From: JAAXTX01 sp037139695
GTDB taxonomy: Bacteria; Patescibacteriota; Minisyncoccia; Moranbacterales; UBA1568
Assembly (NCBI GenBank): GCA_037139695.1
Contig: JBAXFX010000070.1
Location: 1 to 5,732, forward strand
Length of the DNA stretch: 5,732 nt
Direction: 5' to 3'
The notes under the pieces were generated by a model. The model was given only the letters and a program-made list of their open reading frames with translations. It made no database searches and was not told the origin of the DNA. Position 1 is the first letter of the stretch; each line of letters opens with the position of its first letter. The position numbers and the translations under genes are program-made. Below, piece by piece: positions 5,652-5,732 of this stretch.

Positions 5652-5680
5652 AGTATAGCATGAGATCTTCTCCTTGAAAA
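5652..5680 (-). promoter_or_regulatory. Promoter of the FKBP gene
   Basis: On the minus strand -10 TATACT (5657-5652) is preceded by TGC, an extended -10. Seventeen bases upstream lies TTTTCA (5680-5675), matching the -35 consensus at 4 of 6 positions. The predicted leader is about 32 nt. The -35 overlaps the edge of the palindromic element at 5671-5730, so that element may supply part of this promoter. Confidence 0.6.
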
Positions 5681-5730
5681 TGAATCACCTCGGGGCAGAG
5701 CCCCGAGGTATCAGAGGCTCCGTTCAAGGA
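5671..5730. repeat. Nested palindromic element (REP/MITE-like)
   Basis: An outer inverted repeat, TCCTTGAA (5671-5678) with TTCAAGGA (5723-5730), encloses a perfect ten-pair hairpin, ACCTCGGGGC (5687-5696) with GCCCCGAGGT (5700-5709), loop AGA. No proper T-run follows on either strand, so it is not a standard intrinsic terminator. The nested layout resembles short palindromic elements mobilised by REP-associated transposases or non-autonomous IS derivatives, but no transposase is in the window and copy number cannot be seen. The outer arm ends two bases before the window edge, so the element may continue. Confidence 0.5.
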
Positions 5731-5732
5731 TT

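Noticed and set aside
1..5732. CRISPR array, tRNA, rRNA or riboswitch
   Set aside because: No regularly spaced repeats, tRNA-like cloverleaf or T-box element were found by eye in any intergenic stretch.

Overview
The window most likely comes from a member of the Candidate Phyla Radiation (Patescibacteria, Parcubacteria-like). The reasons are a threonyl-tRNA synthetase that starts directly at its editing domain (no TGS domain), small membrane-anchored envelope proteins, AT-rich intergenic stretches beside roughly 60% GC genes, and starts without a clear Shine-Dalgarno sequence. TGA ends both thrS and the lysozyme-like gene, so TGA looks like a normal stop and the TGA-as-glycine code of Gracilibacteria/Absconditabacteria is unlikely. 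The taxonomy is inference; nothing here fixes the lineage.

Layout, left to right: (a) 1-282, a non-coding leader with a long inverted repeat at the window edge and a promoter for thrS; (b) 283-2025, complete thrS on the + strand; (c) 2026-3416, an AT-richer stretch carrying one minus-strand AAA+ ATPase of the DUF4143 type, with its own promoter and intrinsic terminator; (d) 3417-3534, a diverged second copy of the last ~37 codons of thrS, followed at 3558-3588 by a strong bidirectional intrinsic terminator; (e) 3665-4837, a minus-strand membrane-anchored protein with a probable lysozyme/transglycosylase-like domain; (f) 4939-5613, a minus-strand membrane-anchored FKBP-type prolyl isomerase, with its own terminator and promoter; (g) 5614-5732, the FKBP promoter and a nested palindromic element at the right edge.

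The most notable structure is the split thrS locus. The functional thrS ends at 2025, but a second thrS 3' end and what looks like the original thrS terminator lie about 1.5 kb further on, beyond the ATPase gene. The simplest reading is that a cassette holding the ATPase, and bringing its own thrS 3' end, entered at the end of thrS. The incoming end kept the gene whole and the former end was left behind as a fragment. This is the logic of elements that integrate into the 3' end of a housekeeping gene, but no recombinase gene is visible here.

The genes do not form one pathway. thrS is translation housekeeping. The two right-hand genes both act at or outside the cytoplasmic membrane (wall remodelling and protein folding by inference) and appear to be separate transcription units, because a terminator and a new promoter lie between them. 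Three of the four genes share the same nine-base promoter core, GCTATACTG; the ATPase does not, which fits its being a newcomer.
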